A DNA stretch of 64,000 bases from Cypionkella sp. (GCF_028290025.1 NZ_JAQGKQ010000108.1:1-64000), one strand, 5' to 3'; positions 37,200 to 46,304 are shown, numbered from the stretch's first letter. Numbers and translations are program-made. The notes: generated by a model from the letters alone, not told the origin.

Positions 37200-38288
37200 T
37201 TAGCCAACGTGGTAGAGGCTCGCGAACAGCTTGGGATCGAGGCTGTCGGCTGCAAAGGTCGGGCCTTCGGTCAGCACGGAAACTGCGTCGTGGCTGTGCA
37301 GGCTTTCTTGGTGGCTGGCGACAATGCGGAAATCGCCGATGCGGTTGTCTTGCTGTAGCGCAAGGCAAAAGCTGCGGGCGGCGTCTTCGACGAAGATCGG
37401 GTTGGCGGCGTTAAGCTCGGCAAACGCCTGCTCGTCTTCGCGCTTCACCATCACTTGCGTCTCGGTCGGCACGGCCTTGCGGGCAAGGTCGATCAGGTCT
37501 TCAAACCACAGGCATTTGTCGCCCACCAGTTCCACCGAGATGCGAGCGACTGAGCGTTGCGAATGTGGCGTGGCGAGTTGGCCACGGGTTTGGCGCGCGT
37601 GTTCGGAGAGTTCCAGCGAGCAGGGGCAGGTGCTGGAATAGACGAAATCGAGGTGCATCAGGCGTTTGCGCACCCCGGCTTTATCAACCAATTCCAAAGC
37701 GATATCATAGTATTGCCAGCCCGAAAGGCCCGAGCGCAGCGATTCCACTTTGACGGGGAACGAAAAGCGCATCTGGATGCGGGCATCAAAGCTGCCGAGG
37801 TCTTTCAGGTAATCTTCGAGCGCATTTTCGATGACTTTATAAGAAAACTCACGCTCGGCATGGCCGTAGAACGACCGCATGATGCGGCTCATGTTGATGC
37901 CTTTTTTCTCGGCCTCGAGGCTTACTGTGCCTGTCACCGAAGTCTCCAGCGTCAGCGGGCCGTTGTGGCGCGTGCGGTAGCGGATCGGCAGGCGGAAATT
38001 GGAGATGCCGACGTGCTGGATGATTTGCTTGGCGCCGATGATCAGGCTGGCCGGGCCATTTTGCAAATCGGGCATCGAGTCTTTATAGGCGTCGGTCACA
38101 ATGAAATGCGCGGGGTATTCACGCGACAGCACCGGATAGGTTTGACCGACCAGCGCACCAGCACCGGGGGCAAGACCTGCAATTTCGGCATCGGTGGCAC
38201 GCCGCGCCCAAGCCCGCAATGTCGCCAAAGCAGCCTCCGCCTCGGCGCGACCCGGGCGTTGATCAAGATCCGGCATATGAATGTTCAT
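37200..38288 (-). CDS. folE2: GTP cyclohydrolase FolE2 (type IB)
   Basis: This 362-aa protein catalyses the first step of folate synthesis, GTP to dihydroneopterin triphosphate, by the zinc-independent class of GTP cyclohydrolase. It has GISNFRLPIRYRTR, KGINMSRIMRSFYGHAE and the signature SSTCPCSLELSEHARQ with the active-site cysteine. The ATG at 38288 (MNIHMPDLDQ) is preferred; earlier codons look non-coding. With folB and folP in the same window, three folate steps are encoded here at separate sites. Confidence 0.93.
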   Translation of the reverse strand: MNIHMPDLDQRPGRAEAEAALATLRAWARRATDAEIAGLAPGAGALVGQTYPVLSREYPAHFIVTDAYKDSMPDLQNGPASLIIGAKQIIQHVGISNFRLPIRYRTRHNGPLTLETSVTGTVSLEAEKKGINMSRIMRSFYGHAEREFSYKVIENALEDYLKDLGSFDARIQMRFSFPVKVESLRSGLSGWQYYDIALELVDKAGVRKRLMHLDFVYSSTCPCSLELSEHARQTRGQLATPHSQRSVARISVELVGDKCLWFEDLIDLARKAVPTETQVMVKREDEQAFAELNAANPIFVEDAARSFCLALQQDNRIGDFRIVASHQESLHSHDAVSVLTEGPTFAADSLDPKLFASLYHVG

Positions 38289-38442
38289 CGCAGCTTCCCC
38301 ACTGTGGTCGCAGGTCTTCAATATAGGCGAGTTGCCGCCTTTTCCCAAGCCTGTCCGAAGCAATACGCGCGAAAGGCGACATTGGATTAACGGCGTTCAC
38401 AATTTTGCGAGTCGGCGGGGCAATGTCACCCCGCCCTATCGT

Positions 38443-39624
38443 TCAGATTGCGGCCAGCGCGTTTTGCAGATCAGCGATCAGATCACCGACATCCTCTAGC
38501 CCCACCGACAGCCGGATCAGCCCCGGCGTGATGCCAAGCGCGTCTTTTTGTGGCTGTGGCAGGCGCTGGTGGGTGGTGGTGGCGGGATGGGTGGCGATGG
38601 ATTTCGCATCACCCAAGTTGTTGGAAATCTTGATGATTTCCAGCGCATTGCAGAACCTGAACGCGGCTTCCTTGCCGCCTTTGATATCAAACGTCACCAA
38701 AGTACCGCCCGAACCCATTTGCGCCATAGCCAGTGCGTGTTGCGGGTGCGAGGCAAGCTCGGGAAAGATCACTTTGGAGATGCGATCATCGGCGGACAGC
38801 ACCTCGGCGATTTTCAGCGCAGATGTGGCCATCGCACGGCAGCGCAGGTCCAAAGTCGCCATGCCGTTGAGCATGATCCAAGCGGTGAAGGGGCTCATCG
38901 CGGCCCCGGTGTGCTTCAGGTAAGGCTCGGCGACTTTGCGGATGAAGTCTTTGGTGCCGCAGATCACGCCACCCAAGGCGCGGCCCTGACCGTCGATGTG
39001 TTTGGTGGTGGAATAGACAATCACGTCAGCGCCTTGCTCTACCGCGCGGCTAAAGATCGGGGTGGCGAAGACGTTATCGACGATCACCAAAGCGCCGACG
39101 GCATGGGCGATTTTGGCGACTTCGGTGATATCGACGAGTTCCAGTGTGGGGTTCGACATCGACTCGAAAAACACCGCTTTGGTGGCGGGGGTGACGGCTG
39201 CGCGCCACTGGTCGAGGTCTGTGCCATCGACAAAGGTGACGTTGACGCCGTAGCGGGTGAGGACTTCTTCGAGGATATAAAGGCACGAGCCGAACAAGGC
39301 TTTTGACGATACAACGTGGTCGCCTGCGCGCAGCATGGCGGTGAGTGCGCCGTTGACGGCGGCCATGCCTGATGCGGTGGCGAAAGCGTCTTCGGTGCCT
39401 TCTAGGGCCGCGATGCGTTCTTCAAACATCCGCGTGGTCGGGTTGCCGTAGCGGGCGTAGATGAACTCATCATCCCCGGCTTTGATGAAGCGTTCCTCGG
39501 CGGATTCGGCGGTGGGGTAGACGAAACCTTGGGTCAGGTAAATCGCCTCGGCCATCTCGCCATATTGCGAACGGCGCGAACCCTCATGCACCAGTTTGGT
39601 GCGCGTTTTCCAGTCATTGGTCAT
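38443..39624 (-). CDS. metZ: O-succinylhomoserine sulfhydrylase
   Basis: This 393-aa PLP enzyme of the Cys/Met family makes homocysteine from O-succinylhomoserine and sulfide. It has YARYGNPTTRMFEERIAALEG, SGMAAVNGALTAMLRAGDHVV, the PLP lysine in YSTTKHIDGQGRALGG and the C-terminal LIRLSVGLEDVGDLI. The sequence favours MetZ over cystathionine synthase. The start at 39624 follows a SAM-sensing leader with an intrinsic terminator, so transcription should fall when S-adenosylmethionine is plentiful. Confidence 0.94.
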   Translation of the reverse strand: MTNDWKTRTKLVHEGSRRSQYGEMAEAIYLTQGFVYPTAESAEERFIKAGDDEFIYARYGNPTTRMFEERIAALEGTEDAFATASGMAAVNGALTAMLRAGDHVVSSKALFGSCLYILEEVLTRYGVNVTFVDGTDLDQWRAAVTPATKAVFFESMSNPTLELVDITEVAKIAHAVGALVIVDNVFATPIFSRAVEQGADVIVYSTTKHIDGQGRALGGVICGTKDFIRKVAEPYLKHTGAAMSPFTAWIMLNGMATLDLRCRAMATSALKIAEVLSADDRISKVIFPELASHPQHALAMAQMGSGGTLVTFDIKGGKEAAFRFCNALEIIKISNNLGDAKSIATHPATTTHQRLPQPQKDALGITPGLIRLSVGLEDVGDLIADLQNALAAI

Positions 39625-39643
39625 GGCGAAGACCCTCCGGTCC

Positions 39644-39677
39644 AAAGAAAAACCCCGAAACCAAAGGGCTTCGGGGC
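39644..39677 (-). terminator. Riboswitch-controlled terminator before metZ
   Basis: Read on the minus strand, CCCCGAA pairs with TTCGGGG and is followed by TTTTTCTTT, 20 nt before the metZ ATG. It is positioned as the expression platform of the SAM-II aptamer. Confidence 0.8.
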
Positions 39678-39689
39678 TTGCGACCCTGA

Positions 39690-39741
39690 CCCTCTTTAGC
39701 GGAATGTTTAACGTGGCCCGCAATTCGGAATAAAGCACCAC
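39690..39741 (-). promoter_or_regulatory. SAM-II type riboswitch aptamer
   Basis: On the minus strand, GTGG and CCAC form the P1 stem around TGCTTTATTCCGAATTGCGG, and GTTAAACATTCCGCTAAAGA GGG follows. This matches the SAM-II pseudoknot pattern, whose conserved 3' strand is GCTAAAxAGGG. It lies directly upstream of metZ, a classical SAM-II target in alphaproteobacteria. SAM-V, which shares the same core, is the main alternative. Confidence 0.82.
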
Positions 39742-39860
39742 GGGGGGTGGATAGCCCTCGCGCGGGGTGAGGTCAACGGCGGTTGGCAGAAATCGCACTC
39801 TTTGCTGCAAAAACAGGGTAAGCTGGCAGCATTAACGCACATTTTTCATAGGTGATTCCG

Positions 39861-40586
39861 ATGTCTGGATTTGGATATCAGCCGAAGCCGCTGAATCTTA
39901 TGAACGAAAAGCTGACACTATCGCCGGAAACCCAAGCCATGATCGCCGATATTGAGGCGAAGATGGCCGCTAGGGCTTGGATGGAGGCAATGCTGGCTCC
40001 GCGATGGGCCGATCTTATTCCGATGCTACAACTTTCGACGTTGCGCCCGGTGGTTGTTGGCCCGGTGGCGGGGGCGCCTGCGGCTTGGCTGGTGCCGCTT
40101 CCTGCCGGGACTGGTCCGACTGCGCCTAATCCGGGACCGGCGACGCCTCATGCGGGTGAGGCAAAAGACGTGCTGGAGGCGGTTTACAAGCTGCCGATTG
40201 TGCAAAAGCAAGTTGGGTTGTTGCAAGACGAGGCCAAGCGGCAGTGGGGCGTGTTGAAGGGTGAGTCAAAGGTGGCTCCGACCGGTGAGAAGGTGCTGAT
40301 GGTATCCAGCACGGTCGTGGTGGCCGGGGCATTTATCGCGCCGATTTTGGCGGTGCGCGACACCCGGTTGATGGCGTTTGGGCTGATCAAAGACAAGTGG
40401 CTGCCGGTGCCGGGGTTGGACGGCTATAAGATCAAACTGCTGGACGAGGGCGCGGGGGTGACAGTGCCGCTGCCGATACCGGGGCTGACGGTAGAAGCCG
40501 AGTCGCAGTTTTTGCAAAGCGGGACGAAACCTACGACGATCATGTTTCAGTTCGATCTGATGGAGTTTTGGGGCAAGAAAAAGTAG
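39861..40586 (+). CDS. Uncharacterised protein with Pro-rich linker
   Basis: This 241-aa protein has a helical N-terminus (SPETQAMIADIEAKMAARAWMEAM), a Pro/Ala/Gly-rich linker (residues about 72-97), then EAVYKLPIVQKQVGLLQDEA, a hydrophobic stretch (EKVLMVSSTVVVAGAFIAPI), and a beta-rich C-terminus with PVPGLDGYKIKLLDEG and PLPIPGLTVEAE. AGGTGA precedes the ATG at 39861. The tail recalls C-termini of proteins linked to contractile injection systems, but that is a vague impression and no such cluster is nearby. Function unknown. Confidence 0.6.
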   Translation: MSGFGYQPKPLNLMNEKLTLSPETQAMIADIEAKMAARAWMEAMLAPRWADLIPMLQLSTLRPVVVGPVAGAPAAWLVPLPAGTGPTAPNPGPATPHAGEAKDVLEAVYKLPIVQKQVGLLQDEAKRQWGVLKGESKVAPTGEKVLMVSSTVVVAGAFIAPILAVRDTRLMAFGLIKDKWLPVPGLDGYKIKLLDEGAGVTVPLPIPGLTVEAESQFLQSGTKPTTIMFQFDLMEFWGKKK

Positions 40587-40682
40587 CCGTTACGCTAAGT
40601 GACCGTTACGCTGCTGTAACGCGGCGTTCATCGCTTTGTTGCAGCCTTGTGGCAGCCTTTAGGCGACACGAGGGGGCAAACA

Positions 40683-41603
40683 ATGCCGGATCAGACGAAT
40701 GTTTTCCGAGTGGATGTGGGCCGTGCTGGATTGCGGGTGGATCGGGTCGCGTTGGCCGAGGCGTTGGCGCTGCTACCTGTGGGTGCGCCGGTTGTGGTGA
40801 TGATCCACGGTTATCGCTTTGCGCCCGGCGCGCGAGGCGGCAATTGTCCGCACGGGCATATCTTCTCGATGCAACCGCCTGTGCAGGATTGGACGGCGAT
40901 TTCTTGGCCTCGGCATCTCGGGTTAAGCGGCGGTCGCGCTTTGGCGATTGGCTTAGGCTGGCAGGCGCGCGGGCGGTTTCGCGGCGCTTGTGTGCGGGCA
41001 CGCGTGGCGGGGCGGGCTTTGGCAGAACTCGCGGCTTTGGTGCAACGTCTTGATCCGGGGCGGGCGTTCGATGTGATTGGGCATAGTTTGGGGGCAAGGG
41101 TGGCACTGGCCGCCCTGCCCTACGCGAACCCCGGCGATCTGCGGCGGTTGATCTTGCTGGCGGCGGCAGAGACGCGGCGGCCAGCGATGCGAGCGATGGC
41201 CTCGGCGGCTGGCGCTTGCGTGCAGGTGGTCAATGTCACCACGCGCGAAAACGATCTGTTCGATTTTCTTTTTGAGTGGTTGGCGGGTGCTGGTTTGGAC
41301 ACCGCGATTGGGCAGGGTTTGCGCGAAACTCCGGCGAATTGGCTGGATGTGCAGTTGGATCAGCCTGCGAGTTTGGCGGCACTGGCGCGGTTGGGGCATG
41401 ATTTGCCCGACGCTCCGGCGCGGATCAGCCATTGGTCGCCGTATCTGCGGCCGGGAGCGTTGGGGCTGTATCAGGCGATTTTGGACGGCAGTTTGTCGGT
41501 TCAGGCGCTGCGCGAGGCGTTGCCAGAGCGGCGTGATCCGAGGTGGTCAAGGTTGCTGGCCGGGTGGCAGTGGCCGTTGATGGGGCGGATGCAGCGGGTA
41601 TAG
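40683..41603 (+). CDS. Alpha/beta hydrolase
   Basis: This 306-aa protein has the oxyanion strand VVVMIHGYRFAPG, the nucleophile elbow FDVIGHSLGARVALA (Ser about residue 138) and a late histidine in RISHWSPYLRPGALGLY. These fit an esterase- or lipase-type hydrolase. No signal peptide is present and the substrate is unknown. The ATG at 40683 is preferred over an upstream in-frame ATG. It ends at a bidirectional terminator and converges with the next membrane-protein gene. Confidence 0.8.
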   Translation: MPDQTNVFRVDVGRAGLRVDRVALAEALALLPVGAPVVVMIHGYRFAPGARGGNCPHGHIFSMQPPVQDWTAISWPRHLGLSGGRALAIGLGWQARGRFRGACVRARVAGRALAELAALVQRLDPGRAFDVIGHSLGARVALAALPYANPGDLRRLILLAAAETRRPAMRAMASAAGACVQVVNVTTRENDLFDFLFEWLAGAGLDTAIGQGLRETPANWLDVQLDQPASLAALARLGHDLPDAPARISHWSPYLRPGALGLYQAILDGSLSVQALREALPERRDPRWSRLLAGWQWPLMGRMQRV

Positions 41604-41717
41604 GCAGGGGCGCATCACTATCTTTCTTGCCCGATTTGGCCGCAGACAAGTCGGGTCGCGAACGCTGGTTTGCTGCACATCACCCCTTGCTCAACGGCCC
41701 TTGGCCTTATGAGCAAT

Positions 41718-41757
41718 GAACCGAAAAACTCTGCTCCGCAGAGTTTCCTTTCGGTTC
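41718..41757. terminator. Bidirectional terminator hairpin
   Basis: GAACCGAAA (41718-41726) pairs with TTTCGGTTC (41749-41757), enclosing AACTCTGC/GCAGAGTT with a 3-nt loop. It lies between two convergent genes, as expected of a shared terminator. Confidence 0.75.
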
Positions 41758-41762
41758 CAGCC

Positions 41763-42386
41763 TTACGCCCCTGCCCCGTAGCCTTCTTGCACGGTGCGCA
41801 CCAAGGCGGTGCGGATCATGTTAGACACCAGTGGCAGCAGGCCGAAATACAGCAGCCATGTGGTTTGCGAGGCTTGTTGGATCAGCGTCTCATTTGCCAG
41901 CACCATCGCGAGGTTATAAATCACCATCACGCGGGTCATCACCGCATCGGTGCCGCGCATGTTGGGTTGCGGCCAGCGGAAGCGGTTGATCGCATAAGAG
42001 CCATCCACCACGTCAATCGCGTAAAGTGCCGCCGCAAATAGGAAGTACAGGCTGAGAAACCGCTGACACAGCAAGGGTTCAGCCGACCAGATCAGCAGGC
42101 CGAGCGCGCCGGGGCCAGCCAACATGATCAGCGCAACGGTGACTGGGGCCGAAACCTGCGCACGGGTGCGGGCGATCATCACGCGGGATTTCATCGCCAA
42201 ACGCAGACCCATGCCAAGCACGAAAGCCACCATGAAGGTGGTGCGGGCATCGTCGAGCCATATGCGCAGCAGGGGCCATGCGAAGAGGATGAGCAGACCG
42301 GGCAGCAGGATTTCGACAGGAAACGGCGTGGTGCGGCGAAAGCTGCGGAAAAACTGCGCTAGGATGTCGAGAGTGGTGTCCAACAT
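41763..42386 (-). CDS. Polytopic membrane protein of unknown function
   Basis: This 207-aa protein has about five or six membrane helices, for example VEILLPGLLILFAWPLLRIW, TFMVAFVLGMGLRLAM, VTVALIMLAGPGALGLLIW and FLSLYFLFAAALYAIDVVDG. I recognise no family. ATG 42386 (MLDTTLDIL) is favoured because the eight residues before it are weak. It is on the same strand as yciB, 95 nt away. Confidence 0.6.
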   Translation of the reverse strand: MLDTTLDILAQFFRSFRRTTPFPVEILLPGLLILFAWPLLRIWLDDARTTFMVAFVLGMGLRLAMKSRVMIARTRAQVSAPVTVALIMLAGPGALGLLIWSAEPLLCQRFLSLYFLFAAALYAIDVVDGSYAINRFRWPQPNMRGTDAVMTRVMVIYNLAMVLANETLIQQASQTTWLLYFGLLPLVSNMIRTALVRTVQEGYGAGA

Positions 42387-42480
42387 ACCGCATCCTCTGG
42401 TTGACTGCACCTTTCTCGCGCGGCAATCGGGCCCGGTTGGGGCTGAAATATGGCGGTAACGGGGCGGTCGACTCGGGGAT

Positions 42481-43107
42481 TTATTTGTTGTCGGGGGTTG
42501 CGTCAGGCTCGATCGCGTAGCGGCTGAGCACCCCGCTCTGGCTGATGAAAAACAGAAACAGCGCCGCCGTCAGACCGAAGGTTTTGAAGTTGACCCAGGC
42601 GTCGGTGGACATGGTGCGCCAGACGACCTCGTTGGCGATGGCGAGGCCGAAGAAGAAAGCGGTGAGGCGGCGGGTCAGGATCATCCAGCCCTCGGGGTGC
42701 AGCGGCAGGGCTTCTTCCATCACCAGTTTCAGGTAGGATTGACCGCGCAATAGGCCGATGCTCAGGATGATGCCGAATGCGAGGTAAAGTAGTGTGGGCT
42801 TCATTTTGATGAATCGCTCATCCTTCAGCCAGACCGACAGCCCGCCCATGACGATCACGAGGATAAGTGTCATCACTTGCATTTTGGACAGCGTGCCGGT
42901 GAGTTTCCATAAGATCGCGGTGGTTGCGATGATCAAGAGCACGAAAATCGCGGTCATCAGGATGAAGCCGGAGTAATCGGTGCCGAAGATGTGGTAGGTT
43001 TTGTCTTTGACAAAGCGGAAGCCCGCGAAGAACAGGATGATCGGCCCGAGTTCCAAGCTCAGTTTGACCATTGGATTCAGTTTCGCTTTTGTCGTTGTCG
43101 CGGCCAT
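42481..43107 (-). CDS. yciB: YciB/IspZ family inner-membrane septation protein
   Basis: This 208-aa protein with five to six helices has the YciB start KLSLELGPIILFFAGFRF and the middle KPTLLYLAFGIILSIGLLRG. LTRRLTAFFFGLAIANEVVW with FKTFGLTAALFLFF matches the family C-terminus. YciB proteins affect cell envelope and septum integrity. The ATG at 43107 (MAATTTKAK) is chosen over one five codons earlier. ftsY lies upstream on the same strand. Confidence 0.9.
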   Translation of the reverse strand: MAATTTKAKLNPMVKLSLELGPIILFFAGFRFVKDKTYHIFGTDYSGFILMTAIFVLLIIATTAILWKLTGTLSKMQVMTLILVIVMGGLSVWLKDERFIKMKPTLLYLAFGIILSIGLLRGQSYLKLVMEEALPLHPEGWMILTRRLTAFFFGLAIANEVVWRTMSTDAWVNFKTFGLTAALFLFFISQSGVLSRYAIEPDATPDNK

Positions 43108-43163
43108 TGCCTCACCCCGCACGTTTCAATCACCGCTGCTCCTAACGCAATCAGCGCCATCAG

Positions 43164-43191
43164 GCCAGTGCGGACAAGCCAGTGCGGACAA
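43164..43191 (+). repeat. Two-unit tandem duplication
   Basis: GCCAGTGCGGACAA occurs twice in direct tandem (14 bp each) in the 263-nt interval between yciB and ftsY. It looks like replication slippage. A copy of the R2 repeat also lies in this interval. Confidence 0.6.
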
Positions 43192-43326
43192 GCCAGACGT
43201 TACCGCCCAGCACAAGCCAGCCGATCAATGCGGACATCGGTGAGGTTTCTGGCGAGATCGCGTGGTTGTCGATTCGATTTGATACTGACACGGCGCTTGC
43301 GGCGAGCCGCCGGGGCCAGCCCCGGA

Positions 43327-43357
43327 CCCCGGGATATTTGGGCAGAGAGGATGACCT
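43327..43357 (-). repeat. Dispersed intergenic repeat R2, copy 3
   Basis: CCCCGGGATATTTGGGCAGA then GAGGATGACCT, the same element as at 15425 in reverse orientation, just after the ftsY stop. Confidence 0.65.
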
Positions 43358-43370
43358 AGTCGGTTGGCCG

Positions 43371-44372
43371 CTAATCAGCTTGACCGACTAAGGCGCGGGC
43401 GAATTCGTCGGGGTCGAACGGGGCGAGGTCGTCGATTTGTTCGCCGATGCCGATGGCGTGGATCGGCAGGCCAAACTTGTCTGCGAGAGCGACGAGGACG
43501 CCACCTTTGGCGGTGCCGTCTAGTTTGGTCATTACCAAGCCGGTGACGTTGGCGATCTTGCGGAAGATTTCAACCTGGTTGATGGCGTTTTGGCCGGTGG
43601 TGGCGTCGAGCACGAGGATGGTGTTGTGCGGGGCCGTCGGGTCTTTCTTGCGAATGACGCGGACGATTTTGGACAGTTCCTCCATAAGATCCTGACGGTT
43701 TTGCAGGCGGCCTGCGGTGTCGATGAGTAGCAGATCCGCGCCGTCGGCTTGGGCTTTGGTGAGGGCGTCGAAGGCAAGGCTGGCGGGGTCGGAGCCTTCG
43801 GGGGCGGTCAGCACGGGCACGCCTGCGCGGGTGCCCCAGACTTGCAACTGCTCAACAGCTGCGGCGCGGAAGGTGTCTCCGGCGGCGATGACCACGGATT
43901 TGCCAGCGGCTTTGAACTGCGAAGCGAGTTTGCCGATGGTGGTGGTTTTGCCGGAGCCGTTGACGCCGACCACCAGCACAACTTGCGGTTTTTGCGGGTA
44001 AAGCGGCAGCGGGCGGGCGACTGGGGCCATGATGCGGGCGATTTCGGTGGCGAGGGCGTCGCGGAGTTCGGAAGTTGAGATACGTTTGCCGAAGCGGCCC
44101 TCGGCGATATTGGCGGTGACGCGGGTGGAGGTATCAACGCCCATGTCGGCGGTAATCAGCAACTCCTCAAGACTCTCCAGCATGGCGTCATCAAGCAGGC
44201 GGCGGGGCTCGTCGCTGCGGCCGATCAGACGCGAGAGCAGGCCGGGTTTCGCCTCGGGTTCGGGGGCAGTTTCCGGCGTGGTGGAGGGATCGGCGACCAA
44301 AGCCTCCAGCCCCTCACCGATCTTGTCGGAGGAGCGGAACATCCGGTCTTTCAGCTTTTTGAAGAAGGACAT
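43371..44372 (-). CDS. ftsY: Signal recognition particle receptor FtsY
   Basis: This 333-aa GTPase docks ribosome-SRP complexes at the inner membrane. It has a short acidic N-terminal A region (about 45 aa) and then the NG domain: the G1 loop GVNGSGKTTTIGKLA, DTAGRLQNR, TKLDGTAKGG and AIGIGEQIDDLAPFDPDEFA at the end. The A domain is brief compared with E. coli, as is common in alphaproteobacteria. It is followed at 236 nt by yciB. Confidence 0.96.
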   Translation of the reverse strand: MSFFKKLKDRMFRSSDKIGEGLEALVADPSTTPETAPEPEAKPGLLSRLIGRSDEPRRLLDDAMLESLEELLITADMGVDTSTRVTANIAEGRFGKRISTSELRDALATEIARIMAPVARPLPLYPQKPQVVLVVGVNGSGKTTTIGKLASQFKAAGKSVVIAAGDTFRAAAVEQLQVWGTRAGVPVLTAPEGSDPASLAFDALTKAQADGADLLLIDTAGRLQNRQDLMEELSKIVRVIRKKDPTAPHNTILVLDATTGQNAINQVEIFRKIANVTGLVMTKLDGTAKGGVLVALADKFGLPIHAIGIGEQIDDLAPFDPDEFARALVGQAD

Positions 44373-44499
44373 GGCGGCTCCGGCTGAGGCAATGGGGTTT
44401 CCCTCACCTAGTCAATTTAGCAAGGCTTTGGAAGGGCCGCGCGGCGGGATTGGCATAACCTGCTCTGGCCCTTGCGATTTCTCATGGTAGAATAGGGGC

Positions 44500-45543
44500 A
44501 TGGAAGCTGTAACCTCTCGTTCGTTGCCAGTGGCGCTGTTTGCGTTGGCGTCTTTGCTGCCGCTTGCGCTGTTTGGCGCGGGGATTGTTTGGGGCGGATG
44601 GTGGGGCTTTGCCGCCCTTGCCTATATGACGGCGTTCGCGGCGGTGTTGGATCAGATTAGCGGCTGGTTTTTGGAAGATGCGGCGGAGGGGGCGGAGTTT
44701 CCAGCGGCGGATGCGCTGTTGGTGGTGTTGGCTGTGGGGGCGCTGGCTTTGATGCCGGCGGCTGTCTGGGCTGTTGCGGGCGACAGTGGGCTTTCGGTCT
44801 GGGCGCGGGTTGCGGTGTTCATGGGCGCGGGGCTGTGGTTTGGCCAAGTGGCGAACCCGGCGGCGCATTAGCTGATCCACCGGCCGGGGCGGGGGCTGTT
44901 TCGGCTGGGCGCGCTGGTGTATTGTTGGCTGCTGTTTGGCCACCACACCTCAGCGCATCGCTTGGTGCATCATCGCCATGCGGCGAGTGCCGAAGACCCC
45001 AATACCGGGCGGTCCGGTGAGGGCTATTATGCGTTTCTGATCCGGGCTTGGTTGGGAAGTTTTCGGCGCGGTTGGGCGGCGGAGGATGCGTTGCGTGTTC
45101 GCGGTAAGGCGGGGCTGCATCCCTACGCGTTTTATATCGGCATGGCGGTGGTCTGCTTGGGCTTGGGATTTGCGATTGCCGGGATTTGGGGGGCTTTGGC
45201 TTGGGCGGCGCTCGCGGCACATGCGCAGAGCCAGTTGATGCTGTCGGATTATGTACAGCATTATGGGCTGGTGCGGGCGGTCCGGGCGGATGGGCGGTTG
45301 GAGCCGGTATCAGCGCGCCACAGCTGGAACGCCGGGCATTGGTTTTCGTCGGCCTTCATGCTGAACGCGCCGCGGCACTCGGATCACCATGCGCATCCGG
45401 CGCGGCCTTATCCGGCGTTGCGACTGCCAGAGGTTGCCGATGCGCCTCGGCTGCCGTGGCCACTGCCGCTGGCCTGCATGATCGCGCTTTATCCGCCGTT
45501 GTGGAAGCGCGCCATTCGTCCACATTTGAACCGCTGGCGCTGA
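44500..45543 (+). pseudogene. alkB: Alkane 1-monooxygenase (AlkB) with in-frame TAG
   Basis: One frame of 347 sense and stop codons encodes a membrane non-heme di-iron hydroxylase. Codon 124 (44869-44871) is TAG, exactly where the first histidine box needs Glu: ...NPAAH, stop, LIHRPGRG. GAG to TAG is a single change. Downstream, box 2 (HHTSAHRLVHHRHAASAEDP), YVQHYGLVR and box 3 (RHSDHHAHPARPY) are intact. AlkB oxidises medium-chain alkanes with rubredoxin; no rubredoxin gene is adjacent. As written the enzyme cannot be made; sequencing error is possible. Confidence 0.85.
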
Positions 45544-45633
45544 GGCGCGGACCCTGCCCGCCCGAGCCTTACACAAAGCTGTCACTGGCATTTTATCCAG
45601 CCTGCGTGCAAAATCGTCGCGATGGAGATTATC

Positions 45634-46065
45634 ATGCGACTTAGAATTGCCCCTGCCCTATCTTTGGTAGCCGTGCTTTGCGCGGCTTCTGCGCAAGCGG
45701 ATACGCCAATGGTGACACCCCCCAGCCCGCCCATGACCGGTGCCGAATTTGAAGCCTATGTCACCGGCAAGACGTTGACCTATGCTTTGGGCGGCACGAT
45801 CTATGGCACCGAACAGTATAAAGCTGGGCGCAAAGTCATCTGGGCGTTCACCGAGGATGAATGCCGCGAGGGCTATTGGTATGAAAGCGGGCCGGAGATT
45901 TGCTTTGTCTACGAAGACCCGAATGATCCGCAATGCTGGATGTTTTTCATGGGCAAAGCCGGGATGAGCGCGCTGTTTACTGGCGACGGCGGCGGGGCCG
46001 ATTTATCGGAAATAGCGCAAAGCAGCGGGCCGATGGCATGTATGGGGCCGCAGGTTGGGGTGTGA
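45634..46065 (+). CDS. Exported protein of unknown function
   Basis: This 143-aa protein has a signal peptide (MRLRIAPALSLVAVLCAASAQA) and a periplasmic domain with four cysteines, in FTEDECREGYWYESGPEICF, EDPNDPQCWMFFMG and MACMGPQ, suggesting disulfides. A preceding in-frame ATG four codons earlier is possible. I have the impression that short secreted proteins of this pattern occur in Rhodobacterales, but I know no function. Confidence 0.65.
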   Translation: MRLRIAPALSLVAVLCAASAQADTPMVTPPSPPMTGAEFEAYVTGKTLTYALGGTIYGTEQYKAGRKVIWAFTEDECREGYWYESGPEICFVYEDPNDPQCWMFFMGKAGMSALFTGDGGGADLSEIAQSSGPMACMGPQVGV

Positions 46066-46158
46066 TTGATGGTAGGGCCGCCTCGGGTGGCATCGAGCCA
46101 CCGCTCGGCGGCGCTGCCGGGGGATAATTTTGAGCGTTGGGTTTGGCGGGATGGTGGA

Positions 46159-46186
46159 GCCTCCGGCGGGGATATTTATGAATAGG
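46159..46186 (-). repeat. Dispersed intergenic repeat R2, copy 4
   Basis: GCCTCCGGCGGGGATATTTA followed by TGAATAGG. This matches the GC-rich half of the R2 element in reverse orientation. A weaker match with GCCGGGGGATAATTTTGAGC lies 40 nt upstream. The rest of the 46066-46304 interval is unremarkable. Confidence 0.55.
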
Positions 46187-46304
46187 TGAAATATCGGGGC
46201 GGGGTGATTTGTCGCGCTGGTTCGGCAAATTTGCGGCGCTTGGTGTTTGTGGTTTGCGCAGATGTGAGTCGGGTGAGCGGCCGTCGCATTTGGGGAATTA
46301 CGTT

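Noticed and set aside
43164-43191. Tandem repeat as the start of a CRISPR array
   Set aside because: Only two 14-bp units in direct contact with no spacers, and no cas genes.
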